A DNA stretch of 64,000 nucleotides from a virus, in IMG/VR virus record IMGVR_UViG_3300025096_003363, positions 1-64,000 of that record. One strand, given 5' to 3'. A program made the translations under genes and the position numbers. Each line of letters begins with the position of its first letter. The first letter of the stretch is position 1. Below are positions 1-7,412 of the stretch, piece after piece. A model generated the notes under the pieces. It ran no database searches. It worked only from the letters and a program-made list of their open reading frames with translations, and was not told the origin of the DNA.

Positions 1-1
1 G

Positions 2-1684
2 ACTGAGACCTTTACAGGTTCTGATGAAATTGTAGTATTAGATGGTTCGTCGCAAAAGAGAAAAGCTGCTAGCGAGATTGGTAATAGTGTATTCAATAAT
101 GATAGTGGTTGGACAGATTGTACAGGTACCACAACAGCGAGTAACTCGCAGACCTTTACAAACAAAGCCGGTAACATATCACAATGGACAAATGATAGTG
201 GTTATACAACTTGTACGGGTACTACGACAAATAGTAACTCGCAGACCTTTACAAACAAAGCCGGTAACATATCACAATGGACAAATGATAGTGGCTTTAC
301 CGATTGTACAGGAACCACAACAGCGAGTAACTCGCAGACGTTTACAAACAAAGCCGGTAACATATCACAATGGACAAATGATAGTGGCTTTACCGATTGT
401 ACAGGAACCACAACAGCGAGTAACTCGCAGACGTTTACAAACAAAGCTGGTAACATATCACAATGGACAAATGATAGTGGCTTTACCGATTGTACAGGAA
501 CCACAACAGCGAGTAACTCGCAGACCTTTACAAACAAAGGCGGTAATATATCACAATGGACAAATGATAGTGGCTTCGGAACCGGTGATATTACAGCTGT
601 GGTTGCAGGCACATTGTTAGATGGAGGAGCTACGAGTGGTAGTGCAACTTTAAATGTTGATCTTTCAGAGCTTTCTACATCAACTTCTGACGGTGACGGT
701 GATTATTTTGTTGTAACAGATGCATCAGACGCACAGAGAAAACTTACCAAAGGTAATATTAATAACAGCGGGTTTAATAATGATAGCGGGTTTACTGATT
801 GCGCAGGTACGGTTACAAGTGTCGCTGGTGGTGATGGTATGTCCGGTACCGTAACATCTTCCGGTTCGTTGGCAGTTGACAGCACAGTTATAAGAACGAC
901 AGGTACCCAAACCATAGGAGGATCAAAGACATTTTCTAGTGCGATCTGTACAGATTGTGTCCGGGCGACTGATGGAGACGGTCTTAAATTATATGATGAC
1001 GGTGGTAATGGTATATTTGTTGAAGATGGTGGTAATGTTGGTATAGGCTCCACCAACCCTGCTAACCTTCTCGATGTATGTAGCGGTAACTTAAACATAA
1101 ACAACGGGGGGTATTGCTTAAAATTTGGAGGAGCTTCTTCATGCTCTAGCATGTTCTTTTATGGTGATATGTATTGGTGTAATGAAACCGGTGATGTCAG
1201 GATCGATCAAGCGGCAGAAAATAAGGATATTATTTTCAAGACATGTGATGGGTCTATGAAAGAGACCATGAGGATTGATGGTAGTTCTCAACAAGTGGGC
1301 ATAGGTACTACAGCACCAAATGAACTTCTTACTGTTAAGGGTAGTATAAGTGCTAGTGGCGCGTTACAGGGACAACTTGATATTAATGCACAGACCGGTA
1401 CAACATATACTTTAGTAATAGGTGATAAAGGTAAATTAATTACTCTTAGCAATGGGAGTGCTATTACTCTTACAATACCTCCTAACAGCGATGTCGCCTT
1501 TCCTATAGGTACGGAAATTACAGTTACTCAATTAGGAGCAGGTCAGTTAACAATCGCTGAAGGAAGTGGCGTGACGGCTTCTGCTGCTGACGATGAATTA
1601 AAAACACGGGTACAATATAGTGCAGCTGTTTTAACCAAAATAGCTTCTGATACTTGGTTAGTAGCAGGAGACTTAACAGCATAA
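2..1684 (+). CDS. Tail fibre protein, 5' end missing
   Basis: The reading frame is open from the window edge, so the N-terminus lies outside. The first 190 or so residues contain five copies of a 31-residue repeat rich in Asn, Thr, Ser and Gly, built around NDSGFTDCTGT and NISQWTNDSG. Further on come two VGIG(S/T)(T/N)xPxxLL segments (near 1040 and 1300), a motif common in phage tail fibres, and a C-terminal beta-rich part with TIPPNSDVAFPIGTEITVTQ. Such proteins trimerise and form host-recognising fibres. No intramolecular chaperone (S74-type) catalytic domain is visible at the C-terminus. The downstream fibre gene starts 2 nt after the stop. Assignment as a fibre is secure in class, but not to a T4 gene number. 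Confidence 0.8.
   Translation, partial: TETFTGSDEIVVLDGSSQKRKAASEIGNSVFNNDSGWTDCTGTTTASNSQTFTNKAGNISQWTNDSGYTTCTGTTTNSNSQTFTNKAGNISQWTNDSGFTDCTGTTTASNSQTFTNKAGNISQWTNDSGFTDCTGTTTASNSQTFTNKAGNISQWTNDSGFTDCTGTTTASNSQTFTNKGGNISQWTNDSGFGTGDITAVVAGTLLDGGATSGSATLNVDLSELSTSTSDGDGDYFVVTDASDAQRKLTKGNINNSGFNNDSGFTDCAGTVTSVAGGDGMSGTVTSSGSLAVDSTVIRTTGTQTIGGSKTFSSAICTDCVRATDGDGLKLYDDGGNGIFVEDGGNVGIGSTNPANLLDVCSGNLNINNGGYCLKFGGASSCSSMFFYGDMYWCNETGDVRIDQAAENKDIIFKTCDGSMKETMRIDGSSQQVGIGTTAPNELLTVKGSISASGALQGQLDINAQTGTTYTLVIGDKGKLITLSNGSAITLTIPPNSDVAFPIGTEITVTQLGAGQLTIAEGSGVTASAADDELKTRVQYSAAVLTKIASDTWLVAGDLTA
105..575 (+). repeat. Five 93-bp in-frame tandem repeats in the tail fibre gene
   Basis: The same GTAACTCGCAGAC segment recurs at 141, 234, 327, 420 and 513, an exact 93-bp period (31 codons). 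Copies three to five are almost identical at DNA level, while the first two differ by scattered third-position and small codon changes. A degenerate NNDSGFTDC unit follows near 775-805. Near-identity suggests recent duplication or ongoing unequal recombination that changes fibre length. Confidence 0.95.
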
Positions 1685-1686
1685 AC

Positions 1687-2547
1687 ATGAAAGGCAAAAC
1701 AGGTATAATATCATCTAGACGAGATCTTTTAATGGACCTAGGGACTCCAGGGGATTATGACTTTGCAGTCTATGGAATGTATAGCCTTAGATATTTAAAT
1801 AGAGAATATAACGGTGATGTTATTCTAGGTTATAAGGATAGTTCTGGTGTAACACAGGGATTTACTCCTACGGAAATAATTGATGGAACATTAACAACGT
1901 TTGCAAACGGTGACCATGTAAGAGTTAAAACATTCTACGATCAAAGCGGAAATGGAAATGATGCTACTCAAACTGGTCGGTATAATATGCCGCCTATAGT
2001 TATATCTGGTACTTTAATGAAGCTAGATGGTACAGATTTGCCAGCAATAGACTTTGATGGTACAAATGATTTTATGCCTTTAAATAGCGCCCTTCCAGAT
2101 ATTCGAATAGGCCATTGTAGCTCATTTACTGTAGGTGAGTACGACAACACAACCACAAATCCTTTGGAAATGATGCTATCTTTAGGTTGGACTAATGCAT
2201 CAGCTAGATGGTTTGCACCAGCCGGTTATCAAGGTGACTGGCTTTTTGGTTATGCTAGTGTCTGGAACGAGCAAGTAATAACCGGTTTGGATCTAGATCC
2301 ACATCTCTATACTGCTATAGCCGGGTCTGACCAAGGAGATTGGAGATGTTTTATTGACGGTGACGAGGAAGGTACAGCTACTCGACAAGTTAGAAGCAGC
2401 GCTGGAGTTTATGGGATTGGTGGTGCTAGTAGTGTTACTAGCTATGCTTTAGACGGAAGGGTTGCTGAAGTATTAGTCTTCGACGGTGATTGTAGTACTA
2501 CGCGGGCGGCTATAGAAAAAAATATAATGGATTATTATGGTTTATAA
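1687..2547 (+). CDS. Lectin/arabinofuranosidase-like fibre-associated protein
   Basis: 286 residues from the ATG at 1687, 2 nt after the fibre stop; an upstream in-frame TTG at 1654 lies inside the fibre gene and is less likely. The N-terminal part (AVYGMYSLRYLN, then VRVKTFYDQSGNGNDATQ) matches the pattern of the alpha-L-arabinofuranosidase B catalytic-like/ConA-lectin fold often found in phage fibre and adhesin genes. PAIDFDGTNDFM and the later FIDGDEEGTATRQ and DGRVAEVLVFDG segments fit a LamG/concanavalin-like beta sandwich. It probably binds or trims host surface glycans at the fibre tip. I see no clear catalytic pair, so binding is likelier than hydrolysis. Likely co-transcribed with the fibre gene. 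Confidence 0.7.
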   Translation: MKGKTGIISSRRDLLMDLGTPGDYDFAVYGMYSLRYLNREYNGDVILGYKDSSGVTQGFTPTEIIDGTLTTFANGDHVRVKTFYDQSGNGNDATQTGRYNMPPIVISGTLMKLDGTDLPAIDFDGTNDFMPLNSALPDIRIGHCSSFTVGEYDNTTTNPLEMMLSLGWTNASARWFAPAGYQGDWLFGYASVWNEQVITGLDLDPHLYTAIAGSDQGDWRCFIDGDEEGTATRQVRSSAGVYGIGGASSVTSYALDGRVAEVLVFDGDCSTTRAAIEKNIMDYYGL

Positions 2548-2564
2548 TATACAATAAATTACTT

Positions 2565-2810
2565 ATGAAAGAATACGACTGGAATATAGCAGAATGTGAT
2601 CCGCTAAGAGAGCCCATGAGTGGCTATTACGTAGACTTAGTAGAATATACATTAGACGATGCCGGCATTCGAATATCTGATAACTATTTACAAGAACATC
2701 ATTTTAGTAATTATGCTACAGCATCAGCATATTGGGATAGTAATAAGCAAGATGGTTACATTCTCTACAATGAAGTAGAAGAAGGTATAGCAGGTAGGCA
2801 AGAGTTTTAA
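2565..2810 (+). CDS. Small acidic hypothetical protein
   Basis: 81 residues, starting at the ATG 17 nt after the lectin-like gene and ending before a weak hairpin terminator. The protein is acidic and aromatic (MKEYDWNIAECDPL, then ATASAYWDSNKQDGYILYNE), with no membrane segment or signal peptide. I do not recognise the family. Its position as last gene of the fibre operon suggests a fibre-related accessory (chaperone, adhesin cap) or simply a small virion protein; this is inference only. Confidence 0.55.
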   Translation: MKEYDWNIAECDPLREPMSGYYVDLVEYTLDDAGIRISDNYLQEHHFSNYATASAYWDSNKQDGYILYNEVEEGIAGRQEF

Positions 2811-2856
2811 AACTACTAGGCGTACCCTGTGTATCCCGTGGGAGAAGCAATGACAC

Positions 2857-2883
2857 GAGTAGAATACTACTCTTATTACTTTT
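2857..2883 (+). terminator. Weak hairpin terminator after the fibre operon
   Basis: GAGTAG (2857-2862), loop AATA, CTACTC (2867-2872), followed by TTATTACTTTT. The 6-bp stem is short, but the site lies between convergent genes (+ gene ending 2810, - gene ending 2916), where a terminator is expected. Confidence 0.45.
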
Positions 2884-2915
2884 AACTAAGTAAGGCGCTC
2901 TCCTAGGTTCTCTAG

Positions 2916-3530
2916 TTAGCGATAACCTAAAGCAACTAATCGACGGATATTAGGTCCAACATTTGTTTCAACGTTGTATGCATTACCTGTCGCGCTTAAT
3001 CCACCATAGCCGGTGTACCCATTACCTTTAGCGTTAAAATTAGTGTTACCTGCAGATAAAGTATAAGTAGCTGTAAACCCGTTTCTATATACTACAGCAA
3101 GGTCAATAGCTGCTGAAATAAATGTACAAATTGTAGTGTTTCTATGATTTGTATGAGGGGTTGCTCGGTTAGGCGTACTTAAGTGAATAACTCTTGTAGT
3201 ACGTGAAAGCCCAGAACTAGCATCATCTGCTTGTAGGGATGCATCTGTTTTCCACAAAACTCCCACTGCAGATAATCCGGGTCCTCCGGTAGTGTGTTGT
3301 GTACCCCACTGGTTGCCATATGAAGCTGTGCTGTGTATACCTATAAGAGCTGAACCTGTATCGTTGGGATTTGATCCAGAAGATAAAATATCAAACCCAG
3401 ATGTTCTTGCTATATTCTTACCGATCGCGTTACTTACAAAAGGTACCTCGTCTAAGAGCTGTGGAGGATCGATAACATCGTTAGCAAAAAAGCCATTAGT
3501 GTATGAAGTGATTGGAATATTCTGTGCCAT
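2916..3530 (-). CDS. Virion-type protein with its own late promoter, function unknown
   Basis: 204 residues rich in Gly, Asn, Ser and Thr, without membrane segments. No family is recognised. It lies directly downstream of the major capsid gene but is separated from it by a strong terminator, and has an ATAAATA late box 5 nt before its ATG. The composition (SAGNTNFNAKGNGYTGYGG) resembles small capsid decoration or head-fibre proteins, and independent late expression beside gp23 fits a highly expressed virion component. That role is inferred from context, not from a motif. Confidence 0.6.
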   Translation of the reverse strand: MAQNIPITSYTNGFFANDVIDPPQLLDEVPFVSNAIGKNIARTSGFDILSSGSNPNDTGSALIGIHSTASYGNQWGTQHTTGGPGLSAVGVLWKTDASLQADDASSGLSRTTRVIHLSTPNRATPHTNHRNTTICTFISAAIDLAVVYRNGFTATYTLSAGNTNFNAKGNGYTGYGGLSATGNAYNVETNVGPNIRRLVALGYR

Positions 3531-3535
3531 ATTAA

Positions 3536-3542
3536 TATTTAT
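3536..3542 (-). promoter_or_regulatory. Late promoter box ATAAATA
   Basis: On the - strand ATAAATA is followed by TTAAT and then the ATG at 3530. It lies between the gp23 terminator and this gene. Spacing to ATG is exactly 5 nt. Confidence 0.7.
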
Positions 3543-3572
3543 TGAAATGTGTTTGAATTTACGTAACTAAAG

Positions 3573-3610
3573 CAAAAAAAAACGATGGAACTTTCGTTCC
3601 ACCGTTTTTG
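3573..3610 (-). terminator. Rho-independent terminator after the major capsid gene
   Basis: The - strand reads ACGGTGGAAC, GAAA loop, GTTCCATCGT (10-bp stem with one G-T pair), then a run of eight T. The + strand also has a T run after the hairpin, so it may work both ways. It separates gp23 from the downstream virion gene. Confidence 0.9.
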
Positions 3611-3653
3611 TGATTTGTCTCTCGACTGCTGCTTAATCAGCGACGTTCTAAGA

Positions 3654-5192
3654 TTAGAAGTACACTGACTGAGAAGCCGGAGTAAACGCAGTACCGAGTC
3701 CCTGAACAATAACTACATGGTAGTAGAGATCAGCCCCGAAGATGTTGTCAACAACACCATAACGAGTAAGCAAGCCAACACGTGGCGCGAAGTCGTTAGG
3801 ACCAATAGTTCTCTGAACCATGACAGGAATGTAAGGACAATAAATGATACCAGTGTCGTAGAACTCAGGACCTTTGTAACCAAGCAACGCATACTCGATG
3901 TTAGCAGTACCATTTGAGTCATACTGATTAACATTAGGATTGTTGTAGTAACTAGAGTTCTGAACCTCTGTTCTGGTATCACGGTAAACGTTGAATCTCC
4001 CACCGAGTGAACCAACCTTTGCAATACCAACAGGCTGCGTGTTAACATCACCCTGCACAGGCACCCACTGAAATTCAGGGAGCATCTCGAGGATGGCGCA
4101 AACACGAGGAGTAGCAACAACAAAGTTAGCTGCTCCACGTCTGTTACGTACGGCGATACGATTGGCTTCGATGATAAGACGTTGATAGAAGTCCCTATTA
4201 CGCTCGACCATCCAACGACCATCTGCAGAAGCAGGTGACCAGAGGGAGTAGCCTTTGTTCAGTCCAGCTCCGAGAGCCGACTGGATCATTCTCATGAGCA
4301 TTTCACGGTCGATCTCAGCCTGAATCTCATACGACATAGCGTTTGTGATCTCGGCGTCAATATCGATACCATTCATGTTCTTAAGATCTTGCTCAAGTTC
4401 GACAGACCAACGTGCGCCAAGACGGCGTGTGCCGGCCTCAACTGCTGTTTTCTCGAACTTAACCTCGACCTGAGGAATGTTACCAGTAATCTCGAAAGCG
4501 GAAAGAATCTGAGCGACACCTTTATCTTGCGCAGTGAAGGCCCAAGTTGAACCATCAGGAGTACCACTCAACCGTGTCGAAGACGTACCGGTGAAGCGGG
4601 TATCAAGAAGTTGGTATCCAAGTTCATCACCCGGAAGACCGGCAGCGCCATCATATATCTTGTTATCTCCTGCAATCGTTGGATGCGAACCAGGCGTAAA
4701 TCCTGGACCTGTAGTACCAGATCCAATAGGATTGGTAGTAGCATCACCAGTACCATCAGTACCGGCTCCAAGATAAGTAGACTCGTAAGCATAACGAAGA
4801 GCAAAAGCAAGTCCAACAGGACCTGACATAGGCTGGACACCAACGATTTCGTTAGTGATAAGCTCAGGGAACGTACGACGAATCATCGGGATAAGCACTT
4901 TAGGAAGACGAGCGTCACCAGGAGCATAATTATCATTCGACCCGGTAGTACCAGGCGGAGAGAATATGTTCGAAGTAGAAGCACCGCTACCGAAGGCTCC
5001 ACCGTGACCGGCGGAGTTTGCTTCTTCAATACACCACTTTTCCTGGTTCTCAAGAAGAATGGCGGTATTTAAACGGGTATGATCGTCTTCAATGGGCTTA
5101 ACACTATCAGAAGAATATTCAAGAACAGGTGCCCACTTCTCAAGAAGTGTATCTGCTCTATCTCTATCTATAAATGACTGTGGTTTGTTCAT
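3654..5192 (-). CDS. gp23: Major capsid protein gp23
   Basis: 512 residues, close to the 521 of T4 gp23. It forms the hexameric HK97-fold capsid shell. Recognisable segments are the N-arm (AGHGGAFGSG... YAPGDARLPKVL, residues 61-100), IPMIRRTFPELITNEIVGVQPM and RWSVELEQDLKNMNGIDIDAEI. A predicted gp21 cleavage site is IEE/A at residues 55-58, matching removal of the first 65 residues in T4. Gene order gp20-gp21-gp22-gp23 is conserved. No ATAAATA box lies in the 86-nt gap before it. Instead there are two small hairpins and an AAGGAAA ribosome-binding site 9 nt upstream of ATG, one of few good Shine-Dalgarno sites in the window. Confidence 0.97.
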   Translation of the reverse strand: MNKPQSFIDRDRADTLLEKWAPVLEYSSDSVKPIEDDHTRLNTAILLENQEKWCIEEANSAGHGGAFGSGASTSNIFSPPGTTGSNDNYAPGDARLPKVLIPMIRRTFPELITNEIVGVQPMSGPVGLAFALRYAYESTYLGAGTDGTGDATTNPIGSGTTGPGFTPGSHPTIAGDNKIYDGAAGLPGDELGYQLLDTRFTGTSSTRLSGTPDGSTWAFTAQDKGVAQILSAFEITGNIPQVEVKFEKTAVEAGTRRLGARWSVELEQDLKNMNGIDIDAEITNAMSYEIQAEIDREMLMRMIQSALGAGLNKGYSLWSPASADGRWMVERNRDFYQRLIIEANRIAVRNRRGAANFVVATPRVCAILEMLPEFQWVPVQGDVNTQPVGIAKVGSLGGRFNVYRDTRTEVQNSSYYNNPNVNQYDSNGTANIEYALLGYKGPEFYDTGIIYCPYIPVMVQRTIGPNDFAPRVGLLTRYGVVDNIFGADLYYHVVIVQGLGTAFTPASQSVYF

Positions 5193-5220
5193 ATAAAACG
5201 TTTCCTTTCATTTTACCTCA

Positions 5221-5260
5221 TGGGATCTAGTCCCAAGATACTCAGGTGACAAATGCACCT
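5221..5260 (-). promoter_or_regulatory. Two hairpins in the gp22-gp23 intergenic leader
   Basis: TGGGA/TCCCA (5221-5225 with 5231-5235, loop TCTAG) and AGGTG/CACCT (5244-5248 with 5256-5260, loop of 7). Neither is followed by a T run on the - strand, so they look more like mRNA-processing or stabilising structures for gp23 mRNA than terminators. Confidence 0.45.
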
Positions 5261-5278
5261 CATTGTTCAGGGTTGAAA

Positions 5279-6133
5279 TTATTTGTGAGTTCTTTTAAGT
5301 TCCTCCAAGTATGGATTAGATGAGTTCTCTTTTTTCTTCTCTGAAATCTTTGGTCGTGGGGCATCAGTTTTGACCTTTCGCTGTGTAAATGCCTCCTCTT
5401 TAATAACACTAAGTCTTTCTTTTTCCTTTTTATCAAAAAGCCTTTCTGTGTAATCAAAATTTTCTTCAATAAATTTTGGTGACTTATCATGAAGAATCTT
5501 TATCATATACTCTTTCTTTTTACCTGTTAAATGTGCAGTTTTAGACTCTAATACAAGATCTGCTTTTGTTTTAGTATATGCTTCTTTAAGAAGGTTATTT
5601 TCTTTTTTAAGCGCTGTAACTGTTTGTGACAACTCATCAATCTGTGTCTTACCGTCGACAACCGCCTCTTTAACAGACTCTGCCATAAGAGAAGAATCAA
5701 CAGCAAGAACCTTTCTTAAATTAGCAAGAACTTCACGTGATGTTCTGTTTTTGGTTGCTTCTTCAATAGCCTGTGTAGGTACAGCTTCATTAATATACTC
5801 TTCTAGGTAATCTGAAATACTTTCAACTAAAGTCGACTTGAACTTACTAGCTCTACCATTAAGCTCGCTTTCATAACGCTTTACAACAGTAATAAGCTTA
5901 TTGGCGTTGTTATGATCAACAGCTTCAACCACTCTTTTAAGTTTATTTGTATGATCTTTATCAATTGCGCCTACTAACTCCTCAAGTTTTTCAGCATAGA
6001 GCTCATCTTGATTCGTTAAAGCAGCTTCAACTGATAATTGAATTTTTTCTTCAATAGCAGTTTCAATTTCCTTAACAGACTCTTCTGTTAATACCTCTGC
6101 TGCTTGTTCTGGTAATGCTTTTTCGTTCTTCAT
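5279..6133 (-). CDS. gp22: Prohead scaffold (core) protein gp22
   Basis: 284 residues, strongly charged and predicted almost entirely helical/coiled coil, as for T4 gp22 (269 aa). It nucleates the prohead core and is degraded by gp21 during maturation. Many [LI]xE-type sites (for example VEAALTNQDELY and LRKVLAVDSSLM regions) suit protease digestion. It sits immediately upstream of gp23 and 2 nt after the small core-like gene. Identity rests on gene order, length, composition and the LLKEAYTKTKADLVLESKT-type central segment; sequence identity to T4 itself is low. Confidence 0.88.
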   Translation of the reverse strand: MKNEKALPEQAAEVLTEESVKEIETAIEEKIQLSVEAALTNQDELYAEKLEELVGAIDKDHTNKLKRVVEAVDHNNANKLITVVKRYESELNGRASKFKSTLVESISDYLEEYINEAVPTQAIEEATKNRTSREVLANLRKVLAVDSSLMAESVKEAVVDGKTQIDELSQTVTALKKENNLLKEAYTKTKADLVLESKTAHLTGKKKEYMIKILHDKSPKFIEENFDYTERLFDKKEKERLSVIKEEAFTQRKVKTDAPRPKISEKKKENSSNPYLEELKRTHK

Positions 6134-6135
6134 GT

Positions 6136-6282
6136 TTAAAAGAGTGGTTTTTCAGTTGCGCGATTGATTCTTCTTGTAATCTTATCTTCAATTACGCTCT
6201 TTAAATATTTATGTGCCTGGGCATAATTTTTCTTAGAAATATGCTCAATGACCTTAATAATCTTTAATTTTTCTTTAGCCAT
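6136..6282 (-). CDS. Small basic prohead core-type protein (48 aa)
   Basis: Read directly from the sequence: starts MAKEKLKIIKVIEHISKK and ends NRATEKPLF, stop at 6136-6138, 2 nt before the gp22 ATG at 6133. It is lysine-rich and helical with a YAQAHKYLKSVIEDKI segment. A small basic helical gene between protease and scaffold recalls the T4 prohead core proteins gp67/gp68, although the T4 order differs. A late box overlaps the gp21 stop codon 5 nt before its ATG, supporting real expression. Family assignment is inference. Confidence 0.7.
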   Translation of the reverse strand: MAKEKLKIIKVIEHISKKNYAQAHKYLKSVIEDKITRRINRATEKPLF

Positions 6283-6287
6283 AATAT

Positions 6288-6294
6288 TATTTAT
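6288..6294 (-). promoter_or_regulatory. Late promoter box ATAAATA
   Basis: ATAAATA, then ATATT (5 nt), then the ATG at 6282. It overlaps the stop codon of gp21. Confidence 0.7.
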
Positions 6295-6959
6295 TATATA
6301 GATTTAATAAAGCTAAGGATTCTGTCACGTAAAAAGGTATCAATCTCCTTTTTAGGGAGCTTTTCTAGTGATTTTTCGAAATTTTCGTATACTTCGGTGT
6401 ATTTATCATTACCAACAAGCACCCATTGCTTTGATTCTAAGATTCCATTTACAAATGCCTTGGGGTAGGATGGGTCTGCAACACAGTCAATAGCTACAAG
6501 TTTCATATTTTTTACAGTACTATGATCGCTACTCTCTTCAAGGGTTCCTAATGCGCGTGAAGACATACCAACTTTTACACCGTCGTTAATAAGAGATCTA
6601 ACTATTTGACCGCAGGGTGTAGATAAAACTTTTGATTTACCATAAAACACATTCCCGTCTTGCTTTAATTCGGTTACCATGTGGCAGGCTCTTTCTAGAT
6701 CAACATCTGCTGTAGTTGGGTGATTTAGCTCTCCCATTGCGCGACCAGGCTTGATCATCTCTTCAACATATCGTGTTGCTTCTCTCTCTAACTCGTCTAA
6801 TGGATAAAGCCGGTTGTTTTTGTTTACACCCTCAGCCATCATATAAGGGCCTTTTATATATAAATTGGAAGGGGAGTTTCTATCTACTTCTTCTTCAATG
6901 TATTCGAACTCATCGTTCACATCGGGTTTTTCCACAACCAAGTTAAGTTTTAACGCCAT
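6294..6959 (-). CDS. gp21: Prohead core protein protease gp21
   Basis: 221 residues, like T4 gp21 (212). A serine protease of the herpesvirus-assemblin type that cleaves capsid and core proteins during head maturation. The catalytic His is in GELNHPTTADVD (about residues 76-87) and the Ser in KVGMSSRALG (about 129-138). The following VAIDCVADPSYPKAFVNG is the conserved strand after the active site. It lies between the gp4-like gene and the core/scaffold genes. The late box CTAAATA is 5 nt before ATG. The substrates probably include gp22, gp23 and the cargo candidates at 34751-42889. Confidence 0.95.
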   Translation of the reverse strand: MALKLNLVVEKPDVNDEFEYIEEEVDRNSPSNLYIKGPYMMAEGVNKNNRLYPLDELEREATRYVEEMIKPGRAMGELNHPTTADVDLERACHMVTELKQDGNVFYGKSKVLSTPCGQIVRSLINDGVKVGMSSRALGTLEESSDHSTVKNMKLVAIDCVADPSYPKAFVNGILESKQWVLVGNDKYTEVYENFEKSLEKLPKKEIDTFLRDRILSFIKSI

Positions 6960-6964
6960 ACTAT

Positions 6965-6971
6965 TATTTAG
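6965..6971 (-). promoter_or_regulatory. Late promoter box CTAAATA
   Basis: CTAAATA, then ATAGT (5 nt), then the ATG of gp21 at 6959. Confidence 0.7.
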
Positions 6972-7412
6972 TCACCCCTTTGGATAAAGCTCCTTTTCTG
7001 TAATAATAATGAAAGTGAAGCCGCGCTTTTTACAATATTCTCGAGCAGCTTTCCATTTTGCTTGATTAGTTACATACGCTTTTTGCTCGTAAATTAAATG
7101 CTGCTTTTTTCTATATTTTGTTTGAGGTGGTTTAGTTTGTTTTGATGGTTTAATTTCAACAAGATAGCTAATAGTGTCTTTACCTTCTTTTATAGTTACA
7201 AAATTATCAACATAATATTTATGTACTCTATTGTCCAATGGACTTTTATACGGTACAACTACATTTTCACTTCCCCATTTAATTACATTAGGATTATTAT
7301 CACAAAATCTAAAAAATATTAACTCTAATCCAGACCGATAAATAGCTTTCGACCCAATAAATTTTTCAGAATTTTTAGGTGTAAAAACGCCTTGACGCCA
7401 CTTTTTCCTCAT
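6972..7412 (-). CDS. gp4: Head completion protein gp4-like (TnsA-fold nuclease type)
   Basis: 146 residues, the usual length of T4 gp4(50). The stretch YRSGLELIFFRFCDNNP, then IKWGSENVVVPYKSP, then NRVHKYYVDNF is the conserved core of phage head-completion proteins with an endonuclease-like fold. The E in GLELIF, the D in YVDNF and the ExK in YLVEIKPSK form a plausible E-D-ExK nuclease set. The protein acts after packaging, at the portal. Its ATG overlaps the gp13-like stop (ATGA), so translation is coupled. Confidence 0.83.
   Translation of the reverse strand: MRKKWRQGVFTPKNSEKFIGSKAIYRSGLELIFFRFCDNNPNVIKWGSENVVVPYKSPLDNRVHKYYVDNFVTIKEGKDTISYLVEIKPSKQTKPPQTKYRKKQHLIYEQKAYVTNQAKWKAAREYCKKRGFTFIIITEKELYPKG

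Noticed and set aside
105-575. CRISPR-like direct repeats
   Set aside because: The units are head-to-tail without variable spacers, in frame, and inside a fibre gene.
42-612. Long open frames on both strands across the fibre repeats
   Set aside because: They arise because the 93-bp unit has no stop in several frames and keeps phase. The fibre frame is continuous from base 2 and has the sensible protein.
3713-4843. Several open frames antisense or out of frame to gp23
   Set aside because: gp23 is certain and full length; these frames have no start signals and unlikely compositions.
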